10,270 nucleotides of DNA from assembly GCA_964386635.1 (NCBI GenBank), contig CAYLRO010000069.1, positions 1-10,270 of the forward strand, written 5' to 3'. The notes beneath the pieces were generated by a model. That model did no database searches. It saw only the letters and a list, made by a program, of their open reading frames with translations, and was not told the origin of the DNA. Below, one piece after another: positions 1-7,492 of the stretch. Each line of letters starts with the position of its first letter. The first letter of the stretch is position 1. The DNA is from Sabulitectum sp964386635 (lineage in GTDB: Bacteria > Fermentibacterota > Fermentibacteria > Fermentibacterales > JCC-6). The translations under genes were made by a program, and so were the position numbers.

Positions 1-834
1 ACAGAGGAAGTCTTCCTGAAAAATGCCTTTATAGAGTGGCGCCCATTTAACTTCACAGACTTTCGTGCCGGTCAGTTCAGGAGGGAAACCCTCCTGGGGA
101 GCAAGCTCAGTACATGGGATCTTCCCCTGCTGGAACGCCCTCTTGTTCATGAGTTTCGAGAAGATCTCACCTATGACGGAAGAGATCTGGGTGTGGATGT
201 GAATATTGAGATTCCCCTGGGTGATTCCCTGGAGTTTAATGGAACAATCGGAGTGTATAACGGCGATGAACGGGGCGCAGAAAAAGAGGACAATGAACTT
301 CTGTTCTCTTTCAGAGGTGAGGCCAGAATCCTTCCGGCTGATTTGACACTGGGTGGTTCTCTGGTTTCTCACAGGCTGGGACAATCGGATTCAGAGGAAC
401 TCTACGGATACATTACAAGTGAGAGGTTCCAGGCCTATTCATTTGATGCTGCCTGGGAGCACGCTCTCAGCAACTTGTACCATCTGGACATGTATGCGGA
501 ATACTCTGCCGGAGATAACTGGTCGGAGTTTGATCCTTATCTAGTCAGCGAGTTCCCCCAATTTAAGGGAATGTGGAGCGCTGTAACTCTGAGTTATCTC
601 CCCTGGCACATCCCGTCAATACAGAAGATATCGCTCTCTCTTGGTTATAACGCATTGTCAGAAAATACCGATTCTGATGACTCTCATAAACAAGTATCCC
701 TGATTGCATCCATCTATCCAGCTGAAAACATCAGGGTCAGATTCGGTGGGATAAGGAACAGTATCGACAGCAGCTCCATGACAGAAAGCCTTGAGTATAC
801 TGATATGCTCGCGGAAGTAAGCCTGAGATTCTGA
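1..834 (+). CDS. Outer-membrane porin, Porin_O_P-like, C-terminal part (5' end outside window)
   Basis: The frame is open from base 1 to the TGA at 832-834, so this is the last 277 residues of a gene that begins left of the window. The protein is a run of alternating polar and hydrophobic strands with aromatic girdle residues, and it ends in LRF, the terminal-Phe signature used for outer-membrane barrel assembly. Near the start the fragment has a GQFRRE strand, then LLERPLVHEFRED, GRDLGV and GVYNGD. That order (GQF, ERP, R..GV, YNG) matches phosphate-selective porins of the OprO/OprP type, which pass phosphate or polyphosphate across the outer membrane. Family assignment is from motif memory, and substrate specificity cannot be read from the fragment. 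No terminator is seen in the 112 bases before the next gene, so co-transcription with the DUF4956 gene is likely. Another general barrel porin family is possible. Confidence 0.75.
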   Translation, partial: TEEVFLKNAFIEWRPFNFTDFRAGQFRRETLLGSKLSTWDLPLLERPLVHEFREDLTYDGRDLGVDVNIEIPLGDSLEFNGTIGVYNGDERGAEKEDNELLFSFRGEARILPADLTLGGSLVSHRLGQSDSEELYGYITSERFQAYSFDAAWEHALSNLYHLDMYAEYSAGDNWSEFDPYLVSEFPQFKGMWSAVTLSYLPWHIPSIQKISLSLGYNALSENTDSDDSHKQVSLIASIYPAENIRVRFGGIRNSIDSSSMTESLEYTDMLAEVSLRF

Positions 835-931
835 TGAAAAGTACACCTGAGAAACTTCACTTCAACCGGCATGAGTTCAGAGCAACCCTTTGTTCATCTA
901 TTACAGGAAATATTCCATTGAGCAGTATGCT

Positions 932-938
932 GGAGAGG
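932..938 (+). promoter_or_regulatory. Shine-Dalgarno site fixing the DUF4956 start
   Basis: GGAGAGG lies 8 bases before the ATG at 947. An upstream in-frame TTG at 890 has no comparable site, so the ATG is preferred. Confidence 0.65.
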
Positions 939-946
939 AACAGAAT

Positions 947-1639
947 ATGCAGTCACTGACAGAGTGGGTGTCAACCACAAACGAGATGCTTGGTTACAGC
1001 CCGGGTGAACTGCTGGCGAATCTGATCCTTGCTGCCGCTGCAGGCCTTGTAATAGGTCTGGTGTACAGAGCAACCCACCGGGGCCTGACCTACTCACAGA
1101 ATTTTGTTGTTACCCTGGTTCTTATGTGTATCACGGTTTCTGCGGTTATGATGGTAATCGGCAGCAATCTTGCAAGGGCATTCGCACTTGTGGGAGCTCT
1201 CACAATTGTTCGATTCAGAACAGTGATCAAAGACACCAGAGATACGGCATATATATTTTTCTCTCTTACTGAAGGAATAGCCTCCGGTACCGGGAATTAC
1301 CTTCTCACTGCTGTTTCCACTGCATTCATCATCTTTGTTGCTTTCCTGCTTTTCAAATCAAACTTCGGATCATATCAGAGAAGTGATTATGTACTGAGAT
1401 TCAGGATTAACAGGGATTCAGACGGAGACTCTGTTTACACAAAGCTAATTGCTGAAAGAACCGGCAGATCGTCTCTTATTCATATTGAACCTTTCGGGAG
1501 CGGAGCATTTCTATTGCTCACATTTGATATAACAATGAAGCATGGTGAAGATCCCAAAACTCTTGTGAGCATCCTTCAGAAAACAGCAGGAATTGATAGA
1601 TTGAGTCTTGTCAGTTCATTTGAGGATAGTGAATTCTGA
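947..1639 (+). CDS. DUF4956 family integral membrane protein
   Basis: A 230-residue protein starting at the ATG at 947, chosen because of the GGAGAGG site just upstream. The N-terminal half has hydrophobic segments at about residues 22-40, 52-71 and 120-136. Between the second and third is the conserved block around residues 76-104 (ARAFALVGALTIVRFRT followed by KDTRDTAYIFF), the hallmark of DUF4956. The C-terminal part, about 145-230, is soluble and looks like a small alpha/beta domain (basic RFRINRD strand, later SLVSSFED). The biochemical role of DUF4956 is not established. From family knowledge, such genes often sit next to VTC-domain polyphosphate polymerase genes and are suspected to work with them at the inner membrane. 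No VTC gene is visible here, but the preceding gene is a possible phosphate/polyphosphate porin and the locus is cut by the left edge. Length is typical and the gene appears intact. Confidence 0.85.
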   Translation: MQSLTEWVSTTNEMLGYSPGELLANLILAAAAGLVIGLVYRATHRGLTYSQNFVVTLVLMCITVSAVMMVIGSNLARAFALVGALTIVRFRTVIKDTRDTAYIFFSLTEGIASGTGNYLLTAVSTAFIIFVAFLLFKSNFGSYQRSDYVLRFRINRDSDGDSVYTKLIAERTGRSSLIHIEPFGSGAFLLLTFDITMKHGEDPKTLVSILQKTAGIDRLSLVSSFEDSEF

Positions 1640-1690
1640 GCAGGCTGTTCTCTCTTCCGCACCGGTATTGAATCCTGACAGAGGGGAAGC

Positions 1691-1707
1691 GAACCGGAAG
1701 GTTCTTT
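1691..1707 (+). terminator. Weak hairpin, possible terminator of the DUF4956 transcript
   Basis: GAACC, GGAA and GGTTC form a 5-bp stem with a GNRA tetraloop, followed by TTT, 52 bases after the DUF4956 stop. The U-tract is short, so termination is only possible. The repeat hairpin at 1725-1742 could add to it. Confidence 0.25.
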
Positions 1708-1715
1708 GCCACCCT

Positions 1716-1779
1716 AAGAAATATCCCGGCGGTTAAGCCGGGACTTTCTTTGCAGCGGAAAGCAACAGTCATCTGAATC
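1716..1779 (+). repeat. Dispersed intergenic repeat, copy 1 (degenerate)
   Basis: This copy matches copy 3 (7338-7401) closely over its first half: AAGAAAT, then the CCCGGC-GGTTAA-GCCGGG hairpin at 1725-1742, then ACTTTC. The second half is diverged: GCAGCGGAAAGC replaces GTAGCGGAGAGC and the end reads CTGAATC instead of TTGAACC. The second hairpin stem is broken here. It lies between the convergent DUF4956 and sigma-factor genes. Confidence 0.75.
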
Positions 1780-1816
1780 TTTTTCATAGTTGAATTGTAT
1801 CCCCGGTACTCTCAAA

Positions 1817-3034
1817 TCAGGTGGGGGATAAAACCGTGTCGTACCAGATACGGTACTCAATATCCATGAATTCCCTGACATACTCATTTTCAAGTTCAGA
1901 ATATTCCGCTGCACCTGGAGCCTTACTGTCAGGGCCACGATATCTTCTGTGAAGCACCTGTCTGCCATCCCGGGTGTAGAAGCTTTCTGCAGGGGTTCCA
2001 CCTTCCCAGGCCCAGAATACCGCCAGACATCTGCCGTATTCAACAGAGCCAATGGAGAGTTCAACCGCACGAGCTGCATATTCTCCATGGTCTCCAGCGG
2101 AAAAGTTCTTTGGAAACAGTTCCGAACCTTCCTTCATAAAACGGTTCTGGGGATAAGCATCGTTCGCAACAGTTCTCATGACCCAGCTGAATCCGTGATT
2201 GCAGACTTCAAAGTAATCCAGAACATTAGGCTCTGTCGGCTCACAATCAGAATGCTCAATGAGGACTTCCAGGCAATTTCTTCCTAGAACATCAACCTCC
2301 CGGATTACCTGAGTCTTCACCGTCTGAGTAAGAATACCTCCTGGATAGTCATAGAACCGGCATTTTTCAACATGCCCCACTTCAAGTACTGAACCGAAGT
2401 ACAAGCCGGGTCCCCTTGAATCAATGGTCATGGAATCAGCTTTGATTTCTCTGATTTTGATCTCAGGTGCCGTTGCCGGAAAAGGCACATCTACTCGGGT
2501 GTTCTGCATAGCAATTACCCCTTTCTGCATTTTTACCCTGGAGTCCGACAATCGGCTTTTCACCGTTCCAAGCGGAATGCCGAGACGCCTGGCGATGTCC
2601 TTGTTGGATCTGTTGGAGAGGTATGAAAGGCGAGCAGCTTCCCGCAGTTTCGGGGAGAGTCGAGAAAGCGCTTGAACAGCATTGAACTCTCTTTCGGAGC
2701 TTGACTCTGTTGAAACCTGGTAATCCGGCGTACTGAGAGAATCATTATCAAGCTGAACAAAGTGAGGACTGCGGGAATTCATATTCCTGGCAATATTTCT
2801 GGCAATCTGGCGTACCCAGCACCCGAAACTGTAGGGCGGTCTCAGGGTGGAGATTTTCTGAAATGCCCTTAGAAATGTCTCCTGTGCTGCATCTTCTTCA
2901 TCATCTTTAGAGAAAAGGATCTGTGACGCCTCAATCCTCACTCCGCATACATGACGCTTAAAGAGTTCTCCAAAGGCTTCTGCGTTTCCCGTTATTGCCT
3001 GGTGAATCAGATCTATATCATTCAACTGCCGCAA
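1817..3034 (-). CDS. ECF-type sigma-70 factor with ~225-residue C-terminal extension
   Basis: A 405-residue protein if started at the TTG at 3034, chosen because a perfect GGAGG lies 6 bases before it (3041-3045). An in-frame ATG at 3047-3049 has only AGGGG upstream and would add five residues. Sigma region 2 spans about residues 7-85, with the acidic DDEEDAAQETFLRAF helix and then FGCWVRQIARNIAR, which recognises the -10 element. Region 4 spans about 120-172, with LSPKLREAARLSYLS and the helix-turn-helix DIARRLGIPLGTVKSRL for the -35 element. Classical ECF factors end there, near 180 residues. This one continues with a soluble segment rich in charged and aromatic residues (FWAWEGG, YTRDGRQVLHRRYRG, FMDIEYRIWYD). 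No anti-sigma gene adjoins it, so the extension may act as an internal sensor or regulator, which is inference. The gene is single, flanked by repeat copies 1 and 2. Confidence 0.85.
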   Translation of the reverse strand: MRQLNDIDLIHQAITGNAEAFGELFKRHVCGVRIEASQILFSKDDEEDAAQETFLRAFQKISTLRPPYSFGCWVRQIARNIARNMNSRSPHFVQLDNDSLSTPDYQVSTESSSEREFNAVQALSRLSPKLREAARLSYLSNRSNKDIARRLGIPLGTVKSRLSDSRVKMQKGVIAMQNTRVDVPFPATAPEIKIREIKADSMTIDSRGPGLYFGSVLEVGHVEKCRFYDYPGGILTQTVKTQVIREVDVLGRNCLEVLIEHSDCEPTEPNVLDYFEVCNHGFSWVMRTVANDAYPQNRFMKEGSELFPKNFSAGDHGEYAARAVELSIGSVEYGRCLAVFWAWEGGTPAESFYTRDGRQVLHRRYRGPDSKAPGAAEYSELENEYVREFMDIEYRIWYDTVLSPT

Positions 3035-3040
3035 CTCACA

Positions 3041-3045
3041 CCTCC
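3041..3045 (-). promoter_or_regulatory. Shine-Dalgarno site deciding the sigma-factor start
   Basis: The minus strand reads GGAGG here, 6 bases before the TTG at 3034. It lies inside the longer ATG-initiated version of the frame, which argues that TTG is the true start. Confidence 0.5.
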
Positions 3046-3224
3046 ACATTCAACCCCTTAAACCCAACAATAACTCAAAGGTTCGATATGGATTTGAATT
3101 TACTGATTGCCTGAAAGAAATCAGCTGAATGATACAGGCATAAGAAGGGCCCCCCTTAATATGGAAGCCTCTTTGAGTCATGTTAAGGATTCTTCGAATA
3201 AGTGATAACAAAGTCGCTATCCAT

Positions 3225-3285
3225 AGAAAACTCCCGGCTATAGCCGGGACATTCATTGTAGTGGAGACCGAGCTTTGTTTGAACC
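3225..3285 (+). repeat. Dispersed intergenic repeat, copy 2
   Basis: Both halves are present. The first hairpin is an 18-base perfect palindrome, TCCCGGCTATAGCCGGGA (3232-3249), two bases shorter than in copies 1 and 3 but with the same CCCGGC/GCCGGG stem. The second half begins GTAG (3258-3261), followed by TGGAG, a 6-base spacer and CTTTG, and ends TTTGAACC. The second stem can still form with G-U pairs. The copy lies between the divergent sigma-factor and C11 peptidase genes. Confidence 0.8.
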
Positions 3286-3302
3286 TAATTAACAACTTAC
3301 TA

Positions 3303-3332
3303 TTTACATCGTCTATATATCATCAGCATAAT
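3303..3332 (+). promoter_or_regulatory. Candidate sigma-70 promoter for the C11 peptidase
   Basis: TTTACA (3303-3308) and CATAAT (3327-3332) are separated by 18 bases. They would start a transcript about 65 bases before the peptidase ATG. The surroundings are AT-rich. This is a consensus match by eye only. The rest of the 369-base gap between the two genes holds repeat copy 2 and no other recognisable feature. Confidence 0.35.
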
Positions 3333-3403
3333 ACATGGGCAATACTTTTACTGATATAAATTGTTTGAGTTTGTATCTAAATTCTTTCATGGGAGGTAAT
3401 GCA

Positions 3404-4966
3404 ATGATTTATCTGATTTTAACTGCCGTTCTGACCCTGACCCAGAATACATTCTTGAATGCACAGAACCTGAATGAAGACTTCTGCGAGGGTCTGTTTC
3501 CCAATATGGTAAGAATCGAGACGAGTTCAGGCAATTGCCCTGGCCCTGAAGGATATGTTCATTCCTCCTCTCAGGAGTACAGGGAAGAAACCCCGTTCAC
3601 CCCTTCTGCCACAGCAGACTGGACACTGATGTTCTATCTTGATGCAGACTGTAACCTTTTCAATCCCCTTCCAATCATCTCAGGAGAAGTGTATTCTTCC
3701 GACGCAGTGAATGTAATCGGTCTGTACGATTCACAGACAGGCCCTGGTATTCTCTACTATTTTCCACCCACAGGAAATGAGGTAACTCTGGAAAATCTGG
3801 GGGAGATCAACATGGGAGATGCCTCGACTCTTCAGGATTTTCTTGAATACGGTAAAACGAACTATCCAGCCGAAAGATATATGCTCTTCGCCGTAGATCA
3901 CGGAGGAGGCTTTTACGGGGCTTGTATTGATATCACCTCAAACAACGATCTCCTTTATATGGACGAATTTCAGAGTGCAATGGAAAATGCAGGCGGAATA
4001 GACCTGATTGGTTTCCCGGGAAGCTGCCTCATGAGCGCAATAGAGTCAGCTTATGAACTGCGCACCTGCGCGGATGTATACATCGGCAGTGAAGAAGGGG
4101 CCTACTACAACATCTGGTTCGGCGTTTTCAATAAACTCTGCAACACGCTCAATGATACACCGGAGATTTCAACCGTGGAGATCGGCGCAACCCTGGTGGA
4201 CTGGGCGGTTTCCAACATTACCTCCCCCACCTACGATATGATGACTGTAAGCGCAATCGATCTCGGAGAAATAGAAATTCTGGTGAATTCATACGATGAA
4301 CTCTGCACCCATATGCTTGATAACATCGACGACCTTGGAGCTGTTATCGAACAGACCCGCGCAAACGCATGGTACATGGGAGTCGGTTATGAAGTCTGGC
4401 CTGAGATTGATTTCTATGATTTCCTCCTTCTGTATCAGGCGGCAGAAGAAGATCCGGTGATTCAGGAGAAACTGCAGCAGACAATGGATCTCTTCGATTC
4501 TGTGATAATCAACGAAGGGCATGGCATCGGCCAGGAAGACAGAGCTCACGGGCTCAATATCTGGTTCCCAAGAGAACCACACGACAGATTCGAGTACTAC
4601 ACCTCAACTGATCTTGACTTCGCCGAAAACACAAACATGGATGAATTCCTCACAGCCTACTGGGACATGTTCCAGGGCCTTGAAGAAAATAACTCACAAG
4701 GGTGCCTCGATATTGTTCCTGGCTGGAATCCATTCTCCGGAACCGTGGACATCTACTATTCATCAGAAGCAGATGCTCCTCTGTTCATTGAAATACGAGA
4801 CCTGGCAGGACGAAGAGTGATCTCATCCATCGAAACCACAACCTCTGGAACCTTCCCATGGGATTGCGCTGATGAATCTGGCTTGCCCTGCCCTGCTGGT
4901 GTTTACATCATTAGTCTTACCGATAGTAACGGAAACAGGTGCTCTGCAAAGTTAATAATGAGATGA
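3404..4966 (+). CDS. Secreted clostripain-like cysteine peptidase (family C11) with FlgD-like C-terminal module
   Basis: A 520-residue protein. The ATG at 3404 is chosen because GGGAGGT (3391-3397) is 6 bases upstream and the protein then opens with a signal peptide, probably cleaved after LNA (residue 20). An upstream ATG at 3335 would bury it. The peptidase domain covers about residues 72-430: DWTLMFYLDADCNL, the catalytic His166 in VDHGGGF, and the catalytic Cys208 in GFPGSCLMSAIESAYEL. In most C11 members I recall, the residues before the Cys are Asp-Ala; here they are Gly-Ser. Residues 433-520 form a beta-rich module with NPFSG, IRDLAGRRV, the WDCADESG turn and PAGVYIISL, ending KLIMR. 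This is like FlgD-type Ig modules and type-A sorting domains, and suggests surface display or secretion beyond the periplasm. C11 enzymes cleave after basic residues and often self-process, but specificity here is unknown. It is transcribed alone. Confidence 0.88.
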   Translation: MIYLILTAVLTLTQNTFLNAQNLNEDFCEGLFPNMVRIETSSGNCPGPEGYVHSSSQEYREETPFTPSATADWTLMFYLDADCNLFNPLPIISGEVYSSDAVNVIGLYDSQTGPGILYYFPPTGNEVTLENLGEINMGDASTLQDFLEYGKTNYPAERYMLFAVDHGGGFYGACIDITSNNDLLYMDEFQSAMENAGGIDLIGFPGSCLMSAIESAYELRTCADVYIGSEEGAYYNIWFGVFNKLCNTLNDTPEISTVEIGATLVDWAVSNITSPTYDMMTVSAIDLGEIEILVNSYDELCTHMLDNIDDLGAVIEQTRANAWYMGVGYEVWPEIDFYDFLLLYQAAEEDPVIQEKLQQTMDLFDSVIINEGHGIGQEDRAHGLNIWFPREPHDRFEYYTSTDLDFAENTNMDEFLTAYWDMFQGLEENNSQGCLDIVPGWNPFSGTVDIYYSSEADAPLFIEIRDLAGRRVISSIETTTSGTFPWDCADESGLPCPAGVYIISLTDSNGNRCSAKLIMR

Positions 4967-5023
4967 GTTGAATACTCTGCAACGCTGAAACATGGACTTA
5001 TGAATTAAGAGGTTAGAAAGAAC

Positions 5024-5046
5024 TGGTTTGTGTGTTTGACAAACCA
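5024..5046. terminator. Probable bidirectional terminator between convergent peptidase genes
   Basis: TGGTTTGT and ACAAACCA form an 8-bp stem around a 7-base loop. It is followed by ATCTTTC on the plus strand and by GTTCTTTC on the minus strand. It lies midway between the C11 stop (4966) and the S41 stop (5077). The stem is AT-rich and the U-tracts are imperfect. Confidence 0.45.
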
Positions 5047-5076
5047 TCTTTCGTCAGTGCTGGAAACCACACAGGA

Positions 5077-7281
5077 TTACTGTGAAATCCAGTTTAAAGC
5101 TTCTTGAAACACCACGTCCTGCCCCGATGCCACTGATTCAACCGTTGGCAATACATAATGATCCGGTATAAGTCCAACCCTCTGGGTTTCGGAACTGTCA
5201 GGCATGTAGACTCCGATACCGGAAATCCTGGTTTTTATCCCCCCGGGAAGAACCAGAGAGGACACGTCACCGTCTGCGCCTGCAGTATTCGTTCCAAAAA
5301 CTCTGGAGTTTTCTCCCTGCATGAATGCCATTGTGAAGAATTCTCCCCTGCTGACAGTTCTTTCATTCACAAGAATCGCTGTTTTTCCGGTAAAGAGTGG
5401 CTCTCCTCCAGATCCTGCAGTCACCCATTCACCCCAGGTAAACGTTCCTGGATTACTATGATCGCAAGCTGTGAAAAGGGCAAATCCCCGCTCCCCGGAT
5501 ACTATCAGTGAGGCAATGTCATAAATAAGGAAATTCTGAGGGTAATCTCTCAGGTCCAGTATCAATCCGGAACAGCCCTCAAGCAGCTCTGTAAATGCTT
5601 CCATATCACTCTGGATAAAACCGGGTACGTAAGCATACACAGTATTGTCATCCAGCCTTGTTACATTTTCCTGGCCCACTGCAGGTTGACAGGACATGTA
5701 AAAGTCGATCTCCTCCAGAGGATATCTGGTCACCACAGTGGTGAATACACTTTCTGCTCTCTCCACAACAAGCTCTGCCTGGCTGCTGTTTCCTCTTAGA
5801 ATATTCCTGCTGAGATAGTGGTACATAGAAGGTTCATTCGAGCCGAACCCATAGGGAAGGAGATTCTGTTCAATGTCATCTATTCTTCTGCCTTCGCATG
5901 AGATAATAACATCACCAGCATGGAGATGGTTTGCAGTTTCAGGGTGGTAGAATCCGTCAACAACCCAGCTGCCGTGCAGCCTGCGCATTCTTAACGGGAC
6001 ATGTAACTCTCCATAAAACTGCTCCAGTTCAGGCGGTTCTTCCAGCAGTCGTACATGGGTATCTCCAACCGAACCAAGCAGTTTCAGAACCGCGAGTTGG
6101 TATTCAAGATTCCCATCTGCCTGAATGAAGTCGGGCAGGCTGATTAGAAGCTGCTCGCCCCAGAAGTTATTGGTGCAATACCTGTACGGATAGTAGTACT
6201 CAATCATTCCCCAGAACCTGAACAGCGCCAGCAGTCTGTAACCTGAATCAGCCATGTCTGTTTCCGAATAGGGGTTCTCAACGAATCTCGTGTGTGGATT
6301 GCCCCTCACATAGTAGCGCTCTCCCTGATATCTACCCTGATAAACGGTTTCAAGCACGGAATAAAGTGAATCCCCAAGAGTTTCAACATTTATCCATGAC
6401 AAATCGGTTGAAATCCTTGCGGTGGGCAAAGGAGGCGAGACAGCACCGTGTGTATCAATACTGTTCAGACCATGAAGAAGACCAAGAACAGCAACCTCAC
6501 GGGCATTCAGCGTCTGAGCTTCAAGCACCGGGGGAAGAACGGAGAACAGCTGATAGTCCCAGTTTACATTTCCCATGCAGACATCCGGGTGATGATATTT
6601 TAAAAACGCCCACACCTTACCCAGTAATTCAAGGGATTCAAGCTGAAACTGATTTACTGAGTTCAATGCAACCATGGAACCCGAATCGAATCGGTGATCA
6701 TCAAGCAAACCCAGGGGGCCTGTAACATCGGCAGATGCAAGGCTAACTCCATCCAGCTCAACTGAAAGACCATCCACCCAGAGAGTACAGGTTCCGGCTG
6801 AAAACAACCCCAAATCCAGCGATTCAGCGAAGCATGAGTTCCTGATCACCAGGGAGAATTCAGACCATTCATCTGTTCCCGGAAACACATTAAACTGGTA
6901 GTAATCGTAATCTGCCATTTCGTCAGAATCATCGGACAGAATTATGTACGCACCTGCATAGCTTTCATTATCAACAGAACTACCCTTTACAAATCCCGAG
7001 AACACTATCTCGCTGCCAATGTATCCTGCGGATGTTATCCTTTCAAAGTAGGAGATTTCTCCATCGGTGGAAATAAGTTCTGCACAGCAATCTCCATTGT
7101 AAGCGTGTTTTCTGCTAATACGACAGACCAGCGAGGAATCTGTACTTGCCCAGCCAAAAGGTTCCCCGTCAACTTCAGTGCTGAATTCAAAGTCCAGAAT
7201 CATGGGCAGCAAGGCAGTTTCATCCTGGGAAGGAGAAACAGTCATCATTATTAAACAGGTAAATACTACCACTCCAGTCAT
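5077..7281 (-). CDS. Secreted S41 family (tricorn/C-terminal-processing type) serine peptidase
   Basis: A 734-residue protein. Its ATG follows AAAGGAGAT at a spacing of about 5 bases. Residues 1-18 form a signal peptide. About 25-180 is a beta-sandwich-like module (DFEFSTEVDGEPFGW, YNGDCCAELIS, WVDGLSVEL) resembling carbohydrate-binding jelly rolls. From 215 the S41 architecture begins: LLGKVWAFLKYHHPDV with NWDYQLFSVLP, a second helical copy near 350-366 (FRFWGMIEYYYPYRY), GDTHVRL at 406-412, and a PDZ-like stretch near 425-515 with GDVIISCEGRRI. The catalytic core follows: GLILDLRDYP at 572-581, LVNERTVSRGEFF with likely nucleophile Ser644 and conserved Glu647, then GTNTAGADGDV and GLIPDHYV. 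It should act in the periplasm or outside the cell on peptides or damaged proteins. The substrate is unknown. It converges on the C11 gene and seems monocistronic. Confidence 0.88.
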   Translation of the reverse strand: MTGVVVFTCLIMMTVSPSQDETALLPMILDFEFSTEVDGEPFGWASTDSSLVCRISRKHAYNGDCCAELISTDGEISYFERITSAGYIGSEIVFSGFVKGSSVDNESYAGAYIILSDDSDEMADYDYYQFNVFPGTDEWSEFSLVIRNSCFAESLDLGLFSAGTCTLWVDGLSVELDGVSLASADVTGPLGLLDDHRFDSGSMVALNSVNQFQLESLELLGKVWAFLKYHHPDVCMGNVNWDYQLFSVLPPVLEAQTLNAREVAVLGLLHGLNSIDTHGAVSPPLPTARISTDLSWINVETLGDSLYSVLETVYQGRYQGERYYVRGNPHTRFVENPYSETDMADSGYRLLALFRFWGMIEYYYPYRYCTNNFWGEQLLISLPDFIQADGNLEYQLAVLKLLGSVGDTHVRLLEEPPELEQFYGELHVPLRMRRLHGSWVVDGFYHPETANHLHAGDVIISCEGRRIDDIEQNLLPYGFGSNEPSMYHYLSRNILRGNSSQAELVVERAESVFTTVVTRYPLEEIDFYMSCQPAVGQENVTRLDDNTVYAYVPGFIQSDMEAFTELLEGCSGLILDLRDYPQNFLIYDIASLIVSGERGFALFTACDHSNPGTFTWGEWVTAGSGGEPLFTGKTAILVNERTVSRGEFFTMAFMQGENSRVFGTNTAGADGDVSSLVLPGGIKTRISGIGVYMPDSSETQRVGLIPDHYVLPTVESVASGQDVVFQEALNWISQ

Positions 7282-7313
7282 GGTAATCTCCTTTCTTAAA
7301 TCATGATTGTCAT

Positions 7314-7319
7314 ATTATA
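7314..7319 (-). promoter_or_regulatory. -10 box of the S41 peptidase promoter
   Basis: A perfect TATAAT on the minus strand lies about 33 bases before the ATG, giving a leader of roughly 26 bases with the AAAGGAG site. The -35 region is poor (TTTCTT at 18 bases), and it falls at the edge of repeat copy 3. Confidence 0.4.
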
Positions 7320-7337
7320 GATCCATGTTCCACTAAT

Positions 7338-7401
7338 AAGAAATTCCCCGGCGGTTAAGCCGGGACTTTCACGGTAGCGGAGAGCATGCTTCGTTTGAAC
7401 C
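7338..7401 (+). repeat. Dispersed intergenic repeat, copy 3 (best-preserved full copy)
   Basis: Module A is AAGAAATTC followed by hairpin CCCGGC-GGTTAA-GCCGGG (7347-7364) and ACTTTCAC. Module B is GTAG (7374-7377), then CGGAG, loop AGCATG and CTTCG (7378-7393), then TTTGAACC. Module B is nearly identical to copy 4. It lies between two minus-strand genes, downstream of the radical SAM gene and upstream of the S41 gene. Confidence 0.85.
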
Positions 7402-7492
7402 AAATTCTTCGATGGATCAGTTCGTTCACAGTGTCGGGAACAATTCAGAGCAGTTGTAAACTTTGTAGCTAATTCTCATAATTGTCGCTCAA

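Noticed and set aside
1725..1742. The GC-rich hairpin of the repeats as an ordinary intrinsic terminator
   Set aside because: No U-tract follows it, and copies 2 and 3 sit upstream of genes, including a divergent gap where no terminator is expected.
3050..3295. 81-codon minus-strand ORF directly upstream of the sigma factor
   Set aside because: Much of it is a translation of repeat copy 2 and its flank, no good ribosome binding site precedes it, and the peptide resembles no family.
5158..5511. Plus-strand ORF inside the S41 gene, and similar antisense ORFs in the radical SAM and sigma genes
   Set aside because: They overlap strong coding sequences with clear family motifs on the other strand and encode nothing recognisable.
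7373..7401. Minus-strand GGTTCAAAC in the repeat resembles a tRNA T-arm
   Set aside because: No acceptor stem, D-arm or anticodon arm can be built around it, and copies 2 and 4 do not support a cloverleaf.
7353..7401. Possible pseudoknot between loop GGTTAA of module A and TTGAACC at the end of module B
   Set aside because: Copy 2 has lost the GGTT loop yet keeps the TTGAACC tail, so the interaction is not conserved.
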